DNA of 64,000 nucleotides from Pseudophaeobacter sp. EL27 (GCF_900313025.1 NZ_OMPQ01000010.1:46684-110683); one strand, 5' to 3'; shown: positions 7,859 to 16,867, numbered from the stretch's first letter. Made by a program: numbers and translations. The notes: generated from the sequence alone by a model not told the origin.

Positions 7859-8761
7859 ATGCTGACCTGGATCCCTGTCACAATTGCCGCCGCCACTTTT
7901 CAGACCTTTCGTTTTATGCTGCAAAAGGTACTGAGCACAGTCACCCTGTCGCCCGGTGGCGCCACCTTTGCCCGCTTTGCCTATTCGGCGCCGTTCATCC
8001 TGAGTGGCCTGGCGGTTTATCTATACTCCAGTGGCCAGAGTCTGCCGCATCTGGGCGGGCAGTTCTGGGGTTTTGCGCTGATTGGTAGCGTGTCGCAAAT
8101 TCTGGCAACGATCTGCGTTGTCGCGCTGTTCAAGCAGCGCAATTTTGCCGTTGGCATTACCTTTAAAAAGACCGAGGTGATCCAGACAGCGATTGTTGGT
8201 CTGGTTATTTTGGGAGACGGCATCAGTGCCTGGGGTTGGGTGGCAATCCTGTTGGGGTTGAGTGCTGTTCTGGTGCTGTCCAAACCACCCGAGGCAACAG
8301 GGGCCTGGTGGACACATCTCACCAATCGCGCCTCCAAACTTGGGCTTGGGGCCGGGGTGCTTTTTGCTTTTTCGGCCGTCAGCTATCGCGGAGCTTCACT
8401 GCAATTGGGCGATCTGGCGCCGATGTTCCGGGCGGCGGTAACGCTGGCCTCTGTGGTCTCGCTACAGACGCTCTTGATGGTGATCTGGCTTGCCTGGCGT
8501 GAAAAGGGTGAGATCACCCGTGTCTGGCAGGCGCGCCGGGTTGCGATCTGGGTGGGGCTGACCAGTCTGGGTGGCTCATTCTGCTGGTTCTGGGCCTTTA
8601 CCCTGCAGAATGCCGCCTATGTCAAAGCGCTGGGGCAGGTGGAGCTGTTGCTCTCTATCCTGGCGTCCCTGCTGTTTTTCAAGGAAAAAATCAGCCGCCG
8701 CGAAGTGGCTGGCATGGCCCTGCTGGTGCTGTCCATCCTAGCGCTGGGGCTAGCGCTTTAA
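7859..8761 (+). CDS. EamA/DMT family transporter
   Basis: 300 residues with about ten hydrophobic helices in two repeats, the pattern of drug/metabolite transporters (EamA). The C-terminal repeat shows YVKALGQVELLLSILASLLFFKEKISRREVAGM, typical of the family's last two helices. It lies 18 bp after the desaturase stop and may be read from the same promoter. The substrate cannot be told from sequence; members export amino acids, nucleosides or other metabolites. Confidence 0.85.
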   Translation: MLTWIPVTIAAATFQTFRFMLQKVLSTVTLSPGGATFARFAYSAPFILSGLAVYLYSSGQSLPHLGGQFWGFALIGSVSQILATICVVALFKQRNFAVGITFKKTEVIQTAIVGLVILGDGISAWGWVAILLGLSAVLVLSKPPEATGAWWTHLTNRASKLGLGAGVLFAFSAVSYRGASLQLGDLAPMFRAAVTLASVVSLQTLLMVIWLAWREKGEITRVWQARRVAIWVGLTSLGGSFCWFWAFTLQNAAYVKALGQVELLLSILASLLFFKEKISRREVAGMALLVLSILALGLAL

Positions 8762-8796
8762 ACCAGCCTTGCAGCGCTGTGGAGATTTGAACGGGC

Positions 8797-9528
8797 TCAG
8801 TCGACCTCGGGCATCGGGTGGCCCTTGAGGCGCAGGAACAGGCTCTCTTCGTCATTGTTGCAGAAATAGGGCACGCTGGTTGGCGGATTGCGGTCTTGCA
8901 ACCGGCCGGTGACCTCGGCCAGAACCACCTCGGTGATAAAGGGCAGATCAAAGCTGCGTACCTCGCTCAGAGGGATCCATTGCAGATGCGACAACTCATC
9001 TGAGGCCTGGGAGAAATCATCCAGATCACCGCTGATTTCATCGGCATCAATCAGGAAGAACCGAGCATCAAAGCGCCGGGGCCGACCGGGCGGCGTCAGG
9101 GCACGGAACACAAATTGCAGCGCGCGGGCCGATGGCAAATGACCGGTGGCGGCAAAGCCCTGCCAATCGGCGGCAATTTCCTCCTGCCAGTCGCCTGGAT
9201 GCCCCAGGATCAAGCCGGTTTCTTCCCAAAGCTCCCGAATGGCGGCAATCGCCAGGGTGTGATCCAGCCCATTACTGGCCTGTTCCGCAAGGCGGGCGCG
9301 GCAGACCTCGGGCAGGGGCTGGGCCAGGGGCACAGTGGCATCGGCCAGATCAACCGCGCCGCCGGGAAAGACAAATTTATTGGGCATGAAGGCGGCTTTG
9401 GCGCCGCGTTGTCCCATCAGCACCCTTGGGTTCTCGCTCATCCGGTCACGCAGGGCGATGATGGTTGCCGCATTGCGGATCGCGCTGCGGTCCTCTGATG
9501 TCACGCCCTGAATTGCTGTATCACTCAT
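8797..9528 (-). CDS. Nudix hydrolase
   Basis: 243 residues. The Nudix box is GGAVDLAD... followed by AIAAIRELWEETGLILG, which carries the RExxEE core (here RELWEE) that binds the metal and nucleophilic water. The N-terminal RDAATIIALRDR and GAKAAFMPNKFVFPGGAVD context resembles larger Nudix proteins of the NUDT19/CoA-diphosphatase-like group. The substrate (a nucleoside diphosphate linked to X) is unknown. The gene is followed on the same strand by no close partner. Its start ATG lies 36 bp before the DUF983 gene's stop. Confidence 0.85.
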   Translation of the reverse strand: MSDTAIQGVTSEDRSAIRNAATIIALRDRMSENPRVLMGQRGAKAAFMPNKFVFPGGAVDLADATVPLAQPLPEVCRARLAEQASNGLDHTLAIAAIRELWEETGLILGHPGDWQEEIAADWQGFAATGHLPSARALQFVFRALTPPGRPRRFDARFFLIDADEISGDLDDFSQASDELSHLQWIPLSEVRSFDLPFITEVVLAEVTGRLQDRNPPTSVPYFCNNDEESLFLRLKGHPMPEVD

Positions 9529-9564
9529 CGACCGGCCTCTCCCGTGTGTTGCTTTTGGGGGATG

Positions 9565-9987
9565 TCAGCTCTTGCTGTCAAAGCCATGCATCCGGCGCGC
9601 CCATTGATAGGCGACCACAACCCCTTTTAGTCTTGGCAAAAGATAGAGAGAAGAGACAATGCAGCCAATCGAGAAAACAGAAAACGTTACGAGAGGTTCC
9701 GGCCGCCAGGTGAAATAGACCACATGCAGGAGCGGCGCCATGATGTGCCCTACCAGCAAAATTGTCAGGTAGGCAGGCCCATCATCTGCGCGTGCCTGTG
9801 AGAGGTCGAGGTCACATTCCGAGCAGGTGTCGTTGACCTTGAGATAGGAATGCAGCACCTCACCCTTGCCGCAGCTTGGACATTTGCGCCGCCAGCCCTT
9901 GGCAAGGGCGGGCCAGGTGGGGCGGTCTGCGGCGTTTGGGGCCGCGAGCCCGCCTGTCACTTCGCTGGTAGCTGAGGTCTCGGTCAT
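9565..9987 (-). CDS. DUF983 membrane protein with zinc ribbon
   Basis: 140 residues. An N-terminal CPSCGKGE ... CSECDLD zinc-ribbon-like pair (about residues 36-63) is followed by two hydrophobic segments (about 73-92 and 98-118). This is the standard architecture of DUF983, a family often found near cytochrome oxidase genes but without an established function. It reads in the same direction as the Nudix gene, 36 bp upstream, and may be co-transcribed with it. Confidence 0.82.
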   Translation of the reverse strand: MTETSATSEVTGGLAAPNAADRPTWPALAKGWRRKCPSCGKGEVLHSYLKVNDTCSECDLDLSQARADDGPAYLTILLVGHIMAPLLHVVYFTWRPEPLVTFSVFSIGCIVSSLYLLPRLKGVVVAYQWARRMHGFDSKS

Positions 9988-10197
9988 TGGAAATCCTGTG
10001 ATTTTGGCGCAATCATCCTCTGTCTATGAGGTAAAGAAAAGCCAAAGGAAATCTCTGCGGCCCGATGCCGCAATCCGGAAGCCAAACCATGAGACTGGAT
10101 TTTTTTGGAAAGGTGGCGACGGAAAGGCTGCAGGGCTTCGTTTAGTCTGTGTATCCGGCAGCGAAGGGCTGCTTTAGGAACGCCTAGGAGAGCAGAT

Positions 10198-10704
10198 ATG
10201 ACACAGACCCAAATCCTCGCCGTGATCCTTGCAACCGCCGGCGCATTGGCGGCGACCACTGTTGTGGCCAAACCGGGCTGCGGTGGCATGGGGCCAAAGA
10301 TGCAGTTTGAAGAGCTTGATACAGATGGCAACGGAGAAATCTCCAAGGCTGAAATGGAAGCCCATAAAGCTGCGCGCTTTGCGACCTCTGACAGCAATGG
10401 CGACGGCAAACTGTCGGCTGAAGAGCTGGTTGCGCAGGCCCAAAAACGTGCGGCAAAACGGGTTGAGAAAATGATCAGCCGCCTTGATAAGGATGGTGAC
10501 GGCATGCTGAGCCATGAAGAAATGGCCAATCGTGGCGGCCGTCATGGTAATATGTTCGAACGCGCCGACAGCGATGGCAATGGCGCGATCTCCAAGGAGG
10601 AGTTCGAGCAGGCCAAACAGCATCGCGGTGGCAAGCATCGTGGTGGTCACGGAGGCCAGAACGGTGACTGCGGCGGTCGTGGCAGCAAAGTGGAGCAGAA
10701 CTGA
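10198..10704 (+). CDS. Secreted EF-hand calcium-binding protein
   Basis: 168 residues with an N-terminal signal peptide (hydrophobic AVILATAGALAATTVVA) and four EF-hand loops: DTDGNGEIS, DSNGDGKLS, DKDGDGMLS and DSDGNGAIS, each with the expected Asp/Asn spacing. The tail is rich in His, Gly and Lys (QHRGGKHRGGHGG), which may bind metal. The ATG at 10198 follows a taggag ribosome site. It is the first gene of a compact block with an ECF sigma factor and a CpxP-like sensor, so a periplasmic calcium or metal role is likely but unproven. Confidence 0.88.
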   Translation: MTQTQILAVILATAGALAATTVVAKPGCGGMGPKMQFEELDTDGNGEISKAEMEAHKAARFATSDSNGDGKLSAEELVAQAQKRAAKRVEKMISRLDKDGDGMLSHEEMANRGGRHGNMFERADSDGNGAISKEEFEQAKQHRGGKHRGGHGGQNGDCGGRGSKVEQN

Positions 10705-10717
10705 TCAAACGCCTGTG

Positions 10718-11404
10718 GTGCATTCAGAACCCATATCACCCGTGCAGCCCCTCTCTCAGGGGCTGCCAGCGCGGGGCAGGCCTGCGGTGACCGGGGGCTT
10801 TGCAGAACGCAGGGCTTACAGCCTGCTAGGTGCTGAAGCCTTGGCAAGCGATGATGCCCTGCTGGTGCTCTATGCCAATGGTGATGCGGCGGCGGCTGCC
10901 GAATTGATGCAGCGCCTGGCACCGCGTGCCCTGGGCGTGGCGATACGGGTTCTCGGCAGTAGGGCAGAGGCCGAGGATGTCACCCAGGAAGCCATGATGC
11001 GCCTGTGGCGTATGGCGCCAGAGTGGCAGCCCGGCCAGGCCAAGGTTTCGACCTGGTTGTACCGTGTGGTCATGAACCTCTGTATTGATCTAAAGCGACG
11101 CCAACGCGGCGGCCATGTGGATCTGGATGCCATTCCAGAACCACCCGATCCGGCGTCCTCTGCGGCAGAGAAGTTGCAGGATCTGGCCCGTCAGGATGCT
11201 TTGCAACAGGCCCTGATGCAACTGCCGGAACGGCAGCGTCAGGCGGTGGTCTTGCGCCACATAGAAGAACTGACAAACCCGGAGATATCCGGAATCATGG
11301 AGATTAGCGTCGAGGCAGTAGAAAGCCTGACAGCACGCGGCAAACGGGCACTGGCCAAATGCCTGGCCAACCGTCGAGAGGAACTGGGGTATAGCGATGT
11401 CTGA
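10718..11404 (+). CDS. ECF-type RNA polymerase sigma factor
   Basis: About 228 residues from the GTG used here. Region 2 is clear (AEDVTQEAMMRLWRMAPEW, then KVSTWLYRVVMNLCIDLKRR), and region 4 is LPERQRQAVVLRHIEELTNPEISGIMEISVEAVESLTARGKRAL. The start is uncertain: there is no in-frame ATG near the domain, and GTG codons at 10715, 10718, 10742 and 10787 (or TTG 10841) are all possible. It lies 13 bp after the EF-hand gene and overlaps the next ORF by 8 bp. The next two products are membrane-anchored, so the sigma factor is probably regulated by them. Confidence 0.85.
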   Translation: MHSEPISPVQPLSQGLPARGRPAVTGGFAERRAYSLLGAEALASDDALLVLYANGDAAAAAELMQRLAPRALGVAIRVLGSRAEAEDVTQEAMMRLWRMAPEWQPGQAKVSTWLYRVVMNLCIDLKRRQRGGHVDLDAIPEPPDPASSAAEKLQDLARQDALQQALMQLPERQRQAVVLRHIEELTNPEISGIMEISVEAVESLTARGKRALAKCLANRREELGYSDV

Positions 11405-11807
11405 CACAGATAAGTCTTTGAGCGAAATGGATCACTTGGAGGATCTGTTTGCCGCCGCCCGCAGTGACCCGACCCCGGTGCCGCAGGCATTACAAGCCGC
11501 CATATTGGCCGATGCCCAACAGATACAAAACAACCGGGCCATGGCTTCTGACACTTCCCGCGCCACAGGTCAGTCGCGTCAGTTACCACAGCGGCTTTGG
11601 CAGCAGTTCATTTCCGCAGTCGGGGGGTGGCCCGCTTTGGGCGGCTTGGCAGCGGCCAGTTTGACGGGGCTTTGGATCGGCTTGGCGCCGCCCTCTTTCC
11701 TGCCCGACCCGGTTGAGAGCTTTGCCTCTTATTCCAGCGGGTCGCAGCTGATAACCGACCTGGACTATGATGTGAGCTTCTTGGTGAGCGATGAGGTGTT
11801 CGAATGA
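11397..11807 (+). CDS. Small membrane protein, candidate anti-sigma factor
   Basis: 136 residues: an acidic N-terminal cytoplasmic part (LSEMDHLEDLFAAARSD), one hydrophobic segment (about residues 78-97, WPALGGLAAASLTGLWIG) and a short acidic C-terminal part. No family motif is recognised. Its overlap with the sigma gene upstream and with the CpxP-like gene downstream (4 bp) matches the layout of sigma/anti-sigma/sensor operons, so an anti-sigma role is inferred from position and topology only. Confidence 0.65.
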   Translation: MSDTDKSLSEMDHLEDLFAAARSDPTPVPQALQAAILADAQQIQNNRAMASDTSRATGQSRQLPQRLWQQFISAVGGWPALGGLAAASLTGLWIGLAPPSFLPDPVESFASYSSGSQLITDLDYDVSFLVSDEVFE

Positions 11808-12307
11808 GCAATGACCAACAAAACCCTAACCCGCGAAGCGGGATGCGCCCCTGGTTAAAGGTCGTTCTGGCCCTGTCGCTGGCTCTGAACCTCGCTGTGA
11901 TCGGTATCGGGGCAGGGGCAGCCTGGCGTTTCCATGGAGGCGGCCACGACAAGGATGGCCCGCCGATGTTGGGCCGGTTCATCTTTAAGGATGTCGGCAG
12001 ACGGGAGATCCGTCGTTTGGTGCAGGATCACGGTGGCGCATCGGATAGCGTGCGCAACCGGCGACGTGGCGAGATGGAACAGATCATTGTCTTGATGCGC
12101 GCCGAAGATCTGGATCTCACGGCAGTCAGTGTCATTGTTGACACCCATATCGTCGAGACCCACGGCTTTATGCGTGCCGTTGCCGATGCCTGGGAGCAGC
12201 AACTGGAGGGGTTGAGCCTGAAAGAGCGGCGCAGGATCGCAGATCGGATGCAGCACCAATTGGATCATAGGTCGCGCCATTCCGGAGACAGAACTCGCGA
12301 TCACTAG
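11804..12307 (+). CDS. Periplasmic heavy-metal sensor-like (CpxP/ZraP-type) protein
   Basis: 167 residues with an N-terminal membrane anchor or signal (VVLALSLALNLAVIGIGAGA, about residues 20-40). It is followed by a His/Gly-rich stretch and a helical part rich in Arg/Glu, ending in a His/Arg-rich tail (QHQLDHRSRHSG). This is the pattern of the Metal_resist/CpxP family, whose members sense metals or misfolded proteins at the membrane. It is the last gene of the sigma-factor operon, followed by an intrinsic terminator at 12349. Confidence 0.72.
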   Translation: MSNDQQNPNPRSGMRPWLKVVLALSLALNLAVIGIGAGAAWRFHGGGHDKDGPPMLGRFIFKDVGRREIRRLVQDHGGASDSVRNRRRGEMEQIIVLMRAEDLDLTAVSVIVDTHIVETHGFMRAVADAWEQQLEGLSLKERRRIADRMQHQLDHRSRHSGDRTRDH

Positions 12308-12348
12308 ATCAGCAAGAATTAGGCGGTTAGATTTACTGGCCCCAAAAG

Positions 12349-12378
12349 AAGGCGCTGCCTCAGGTCGCGCCTTTTTCC
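12349..12378. terminator. Intrinsic terminator after the sigma-factor operon
   Basis: Arms aaggcgc and gcgcctt with an 11-nt loop, followed on the plus strand by tttccttttg. It lies between the operon's last stop and the end of the convergent pleD-like gene and may serve both. Confidence 0.7.
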
Positions 12379-12404
12379 TTTTGTGAGTTTTTATTGCCGC
12401 ATGC

Positions 12405-13859
12405 CTAGGCCGCAGCGGTTGAGTTTTTGCCTAGAGTGACCTGGTTGCGGCCGGCGTTTTTGGCGTCATACAATGCGCGATCGGCAAGGGAGATCAGCTC
12501 GGTTACATTACTGGCCCCCCTGTTCTGTCCGCGGGTCTCACTCAGTTCCACCCAGTCGCCAAGGTCGTCTTTGCGGGTCAGGTCGCGGCCAACCACAGCG
12601 CCGATGCTGATGGTCACTTCAATTGGCTCGGCGATGCCGGGCACATGAAAGGGTTTGCTGTTGATGGCGTTGCACAGCTCCACGGCAGCGATGCCGGCGC
12701 TGATCTCATCTGCGCCGGGCAGGACGATCATGAATTCTTCCCCACCAACCCGCGCAACCAGATCCACGGGTCGCATCTGCGCCTGCAAGCGCCGGGCGGC
12801 CTCGATCAGCACCGCATCACCTGCGGGGTGGCCGTATTGGTCGTTGATCTGCTTGAAGTGATCCAGATCAGCCAGCATCAGGGCAAAACTGTCGTGGGTT
12901 TCGGCAGCGCGCTTGGCGGTGCGGTCCAGGAAGGGTTTGGCGTAGCGGCGATTGTACAACCCGGTCATCGGATCCTGTACAGCGGCGCGCAGTCCATTGC
13001 GGACACTGTCGCGCAACCGGTCATTGCGGGATTTATACTGCAACTGTGTGGTCAAACGCAGGGCCAGCTCGTCAACGTCAAAGCCGGCCTGCAAAACATC
13101 ATGGGCGCCACGGTCCAGCGCCTCGGCGGCGATCATTGGGTCGGCAGGGTTTGGCACCGCGATCACCACCGACTGCCGGGTGGCAGCCCGGGCGCGCAGA
13201 TCCGCCAGCAAGCGCAGGCCAGGGCCTGCAGAAATCTCGTTCAGCTCGATGATAAAGACATCCGCCACAGGGGCGCTCATCATCAGCTTGATATCGTCCA
13301 GATCATGGCAGTGCAGCTCGTAGGGGACCTGATCGCCCAACCGCTTGGCCCAGGCCTGTGCGGTCTTGGTGTCCTGTGCCACCAGCGCAACGCTGGCACC
13401 GCTGCATTCTTCATGTCCAGCCCGATCCGAGAGCGGCAGGACAAAGCCATGCGAGGCATCGCGCTGCATGTGCAATTCTTCATTGGCACTGCGCGAGCGC
13501 AACAGGCTGCGAATACGGGCCTGCAGGATCACATCATCCACGGGCTGCGGCAGCACATCATCAATCCCTGCCGACAGAGCATGCAGACGACGTTCCGGTG
13601 CATTGGATTGGGTGATGGCGATGACGGGAATATCGGCGAGCATTTCATCCTGGCGCAGGGCATGCTTGACATCCGCTGCTGTGCCATCGGGCAGGCTCAT
13701 GGCGGTGAGGACCAGATCGGGGCGGCAATAGCGGGCCGCCTCCAGAACATCCGCGATACAATCCGCCTGTTCCACACCATAGCAGGCCCCCGCCAGCTGA
13801 ACCTTCAGCATGATACGGTTGGTGGATATACCATCTATGACTAGGATCGTTCCCTGCAC
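12405..13859 (-). CDS. PleD-like diguanylate cyclase with two degenerate receiver domains
   Basis: 484 residues: REC1 (about 1-125), REC2 (about 150-275) and GGDEF (about 300-475), the PleD architecture. The cyclase site is intact (RVGGEEFMIVLPG) and has an RxxD inhibitory site (RPVD) five residues before it, so c-di-GMP synthesis with product inhibition is expected. In REC1 the phospho-acceptor strand reads LVLTAMSLP, with Ala where LLDVMMP has Asp, and the acidic pair is IDG rather than DD. In REC2 it is FIIELNE, with Glu in place of Asp. Phosphorylation control as in Caulobacter PleD is therefore doubtful. No divK neighbour is seen. The divergent DUF3572 gene is its usual partner in this class. 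Confidence 0.87.
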   Translation of the reverse strand: MQGTILVIDGISTNRIMLKVQLAGACYGVEQADCIADVLEAARYCRPDLVLTAMSLPDGTAADVKHALRQDEMLADIPVIAITQSNAPERRLHALSAGIDDVLPQPVDDVILQARIRSLLRSRSANEELHMQRDASHGFVLPLSDRAGHEECSGASVALVAQDTKTAQAWAKRLGDQVPYELHCHDLDDIKLMMSAPVADVFIIELNEISAGPGLRLLADLRARAATRQSVVIAVPNPADPMIAAEALDRGAHDVLQAGFDVDELALRLTTQLQYKSRNDRLRDSVRNGLRAAVQDPMTGLYNRRYAKPFLDRTAKRAAETHDSFALMLADLDHFKQINDQYGHPAGDAVLIEAARRLQAQMRPVDLVARVGGEEFMIVLPGADEISAGIAAVELCNAINSKPFHVPGIAEPIEVTISIGAVVGRDLTRKDDLGDWVELSETRGQNRGASNVTELISLADRALYDAKNAGRNQVTLGKNSTAAA

Positions 13860-13974
13860 ACGGTTCGCCTTTCAAACCTTTTGCTCGCTACACTGGAAGT
13901 TTCCGCCAGACTGGTTAATAAACTGTTTCGGGTTTTTACTAATTTGTCCGCAACATGTCAGGAATGGGTCCGCC

Positions 13975-14259
13975 ATGCAGATTTCCGCCGATCAGGCCGA
14001 GGTGATTGCGCTAAAGGCGCTTGCCTGGTTGATGACAAATGATGAGTTGTTACCGGTGTTTATGGGGGCCACCGGCGCATCAGAGGCGGATTTGCGGGAA
14101 AATGCCGCCGATCCCGCGTTTTTGGGCTCATTGCTCGATTTCTTAACGATGGACGATGCCTGGGTGGTGCAATTCTGTGATCAGGCAGGAATCGCCTATG
14201 AGGTTCCGATGTATGCGCGGATGGCGCTGCCGGGGGGCGCGCAGGTGCATTGGACCTGA
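13975..14259 (+). CDS. DUF3572 protein
   Basis: 94 residues of the small alphaproteobacterial DUF3572 family: ALKALAWLMTNDELLPVFMGATGAS and the FLTMDDAWVVQFCDQAG stretch. The function is unknown. It diverges from the pleD-like gene, a frequent neighbour in Alphaproteobacteria. The ATG at 13975 was used; the longer frame to 13810 runs back into the pleD promoter. Confidence 0.82.
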   Translation: MQISADQAEVIALKALAWLMTNDELLPVFMGATGASEADLRENAADPAFLGSLLDFLTMDDAWVVQFCDQAGIAYEVPMYARMALPGGAQVHWT

Positions 14260-14343
14260 GGCGCAGCTGCAGTCAGAAAGCACTTGCGCCATGGCAATTT
14301 GCCGATACGGTTCGCGGCAGATAAATTGGCCTAAGGAAACCCC

Positions 14344-15033
14344 ATGCCGGTAGATGCTTTTCTCTTCGACAAAGACGGAACGCTGTTTGATTTTGCCTCC
14401 ACCTGGAACAGCTGGGCGGCAGATATGCTGATGCAGCTTGGCCAGGGGGATCAGGCGCGGGTTGAGGCCATGGCTGAGGCCGTCAGCTTTGACCTCGAGA
14501 CACAGGCGTTTCGGGCTGACAGCATGGTGATTGCCGGTACCAATGGCGAAGTTGCCGCTGTCTTATCCCCCTTTGTGCCGCAGATGGAAGAGGCCGAACT
14601 CGAACGGTTCTTGGCCAAAAGCGCCGCTGCGGCTGCGCTCAGCGAGGCGGTTCCGTTGGCTGAGTTTCTGGATGACTTGCTGGCGCGCGGCAAGGTGCTG
14701 GGGGTGATGACCAATGATGCGGAGATCTCTGCCATCAGCCAGTTGAAACGTTCTGGCGTGTTGGATCGTTTTGCCTTTGTGGCTGGGTTCGATAGTGGTC
14801 ATGGGGCAAAGCCGGACGCCGATCCACTGCTGGCCTTTTGCGCGGCAATCGGCGTTGCACCGCAGGATACGGCCATGGTGGGCGACAGCCTGCATGACCT
14901 TATCGCAGGCGCAGCTGCGGGTATGACCCGGATCGGGGTGCTCACTGGTATGGCAGAGCATGGTGATCTGGCCGCTCACGCGGATGTGGTGCTGCCCCAT
15001 ATCGGCCATATCCCGGCTTGGTTGGACCGCTGA
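14344..15033 (+). CDS. HAD-superfamily hydrolase (phosphoglycolate-phosphatase-like)
   Basis: 229 residues with the HAD motifs in order: nucleophile FDKDGT (D9, D11), motif II VMTND, the Lys motif KPDADPLL, and motif IV MVGDSLHDLIAG. A C1-type cap at about residues 15-90 suggests a small phosphorylated substrate, as in Gph-like phosphatases. It starts 84 bp after the DUF3572 gene. The specific substrate is not visible. Confidence 0.87.
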   Translation: MPVDAFLFDKDGTLFDFASTWNSWAADMLMQLGQGDQARVEAMAEAVSFDLETQAFRADSMVIAGTNGEVAAVLSPFVPQMEEAELERFLAKSAAAAALSEAVPLAEFLDDLLARGKVLGVMTNDAEISAISQLKRSGVLDRFAFVAGFDSGHGAKPDADPLLAFCAAIGVAPQDTAMVGDSLHDLIAGAAAGMTRIGVLTGMAEHGDLAAHADVVLPHIGHIPAWLDR

Positions 15034-15313
15034 AGCGGCTAGGCCTCCTCGTTACATTCTGATCCTGTGAGCCCAGGCGGCGGGTGAGGCACCCCCGGTG
15101 GCTTGGGGCAGGGGTAAACTGCGTGGAACTGGGCACATATGTACAGAAATGTGTGTTTCTCCCTGCTTGAGGTGAGAAAGCGACAGGAGATGTCGTGAAA
15201 TGGCAGTCACTGCCGCGTTGGATTGGGCCTGCTGGAACCAAGACCGGGGCGTTCCCGGCGGCGCGGGGCGGGGTAGGCCAAAGCGCTGGATCACAACCAC
15301 CAGGGAGAGGCGC

Positions 15314-16867
15314 ATGGCACGGGACAAAAGCAGACGAGGCGGTGGGCGTGCAGGCGCGGCAGCACGGCGCGGCGCGGCGGCCCTGCAACAGATGCCCTGG
15401 AGCATCCCGCAGAACATTGACCGCCCCGTCGAGCCTTTGACGGAAGAAGGCGTCGCGGCCATTCACGACGGCGCCATGCGGATCCTCGAAGAGATCGGCA
15501 TTGTTTTCCTCAACCCCGAGGCCTTGGAAATCCTGAAAGAAGCCGGGTGCCGGGTCGAGGGAGATCTGGTGCGGATGGACCGGGAATTTGTCATGGAGAT
15601 GGTTGGCAAGGCGCCAAGCCAATTCACCATCACCCCGCGCAACCCAGACCGAACGATTCCGATCGGCGGCAATAATCTGCTGTTTGGCAATGTCTCGTCG
15701 CCGCCCAACTACTGGGATATGGATCTGAACAAAAAGGTTGCCGGCAATCGAGAGCAATGCCGCAACCTGCTCAAGCTCACCCAGTATTTCAACTGCATCC
15801 ATTTTGCCGGTGGCTACCCGGTGGAGCCGGTAGATATCCATGCTTCGGTACGACATCTTGACGTGCTTTATGACAAGCTGACGCTGACGGATAAGGCTAT
15901 GCATGCCTACTCGTTAGGCAAGGAGCGGGTCGAGGATGTGATGGAGATGGTGCGCATCGCCGGGGGGCTCAGCGATGAAGAGTTTGAAGCCACGCCACGG
16001 ATGTATACCAATATCAATTCCACCTCACCTCTGAAACATGACTACCCGATGATCGACGGCTGTCTGCGCCTGATCCGCAAGGGGCAGGCGGTGGTGGTGA
16101 CCCCCTTTACCCTGGCTGGAGCCATGGCGCCTGTCACCATGGCGGGCGCTGTGGCGCAAAGCCTGGCCGAAGCGCTATGCGCGATTGCCCTGTTCCAATA
16201 TGTTCGTCCAGGTGCGCCCTGCGCCATTGGCACCTTTACCTCGAATGTGGATATGAAATCGGGTGCTCCGGCTTTTGGCACGCCTGAATATATGCGCGCC
16301 ACCCAGATGACTGGACAGATGGCGCGCTACTATGGGCTGCCGATGCGGTCCTCCGGCGTTTGTGCCGCCAATGTGCCGGATGGACAGGCCATGTGGGAGA
16401 CGTCAAACTCACTTTGGGCCGCGGTGCAATCGGGGACAAATATGGTCTACCACGCGGCTGGCTGGCTGGAAGGCGGGCTGATCGCCAGCCCGGAAAAATT
16501 CATCATGGATTGCGAAATATTGCAGCAGATCCAGCGCTATATGCAGCCTGAAATCTGTGCCACCGGGCCGGAAGACATTGCCTTTGATGCGGTGCGTGAG
16601 GTTGGCAATGAGGGCCATTTCTTTGGGATCCAGCATACCCAAGATCGCTATGCAACGGCCTTTTATCAACCCTACCTGAGCGATTGGCGCAACTATGAGG
16701 CCTGGGAGGCCGCTGGATCTGTCTGGACACCGGAGCGGGCCAATAAGATCTACAAGGACATATTGCAGGAGTTTACCCCGCCACCCCTGGAGGAGGCGCG
16801 GGACGACGAGTTGAAGGATTTTGTCGCGCGTCGCAAATCAGAGGGCGGGGCGCCCACTGACTTTTAA
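15314..16867 (+). CDS. Trimethylamine-methyltransferase (MttB) family protein, non-pyrrolysine
   Basis: 517 residues of the MttB superfamily (COG5598): LTEEGVAAIHDGAMRILEEIGI near the N terminus, the STSPLKHDYPMIDG and VTPFTLAGAMAPVTMAGA strands, and ERANKIYKDILQEF near the end. The frame has no internal TAG, so it is a non-pyrrolysine member. Such proteins include corrinoid-dependent demethylases of glycine betaine and other quaternary amines. No corrinoid protein is adjacent. A basic N-terminal stretch precedes the domain. ATG 15314 (gggagagg site) is preferred; an in-frame ATG at 15200 with an aggaga motif would add 38 residues. The substrate is unknown, and a link to carnitine-derived betaine is speculation. 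Confidence 0.82.
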   Translation: MARDKSRRGGGRAGAAARRGAAALQQMPWSIPQNIDRPVEPLTEEGVAAIHDGAMRILEEIGIVFLNPEALEILKEAGCRVEGDLVRMDREFVMEMVGKAPSQFTITPRNPDRTIPIGGNNLLFGNVSSPPNYWDMDLNKKVAGNREQCRNLLKLTQYFNCIHFAGGYPVEPVDIHASVRHLDVLYDKLTLTDKAMHAYSLGKERVEDVMEMVRIAGGLSDEEFEATPRMYTNINSTSPLKHDYPMIDGCLRLIRKGQAVVVTPFTLAGAMAPVTMAGAVAQSLAEALCAIALFQYVRPGAPCAIGTFTSNVDMKSGAPAFGTPEYMRATQMTGQMARYYGLPMRSSGVCAANVPDGQAMWETSNSLWAAVQSGTNMVYHAAGWLEGGLIASPEKFIMDCEILQQIQRYMQPEICATGPEDIAFDAVREVGNEGHFFGIQHTQDRYATAFYQPYLSDWRNYEAWEAAGSVWTPERANKIYKDILQEFTPPPLEEARDDELKDFVARRKSEGGAPTDF

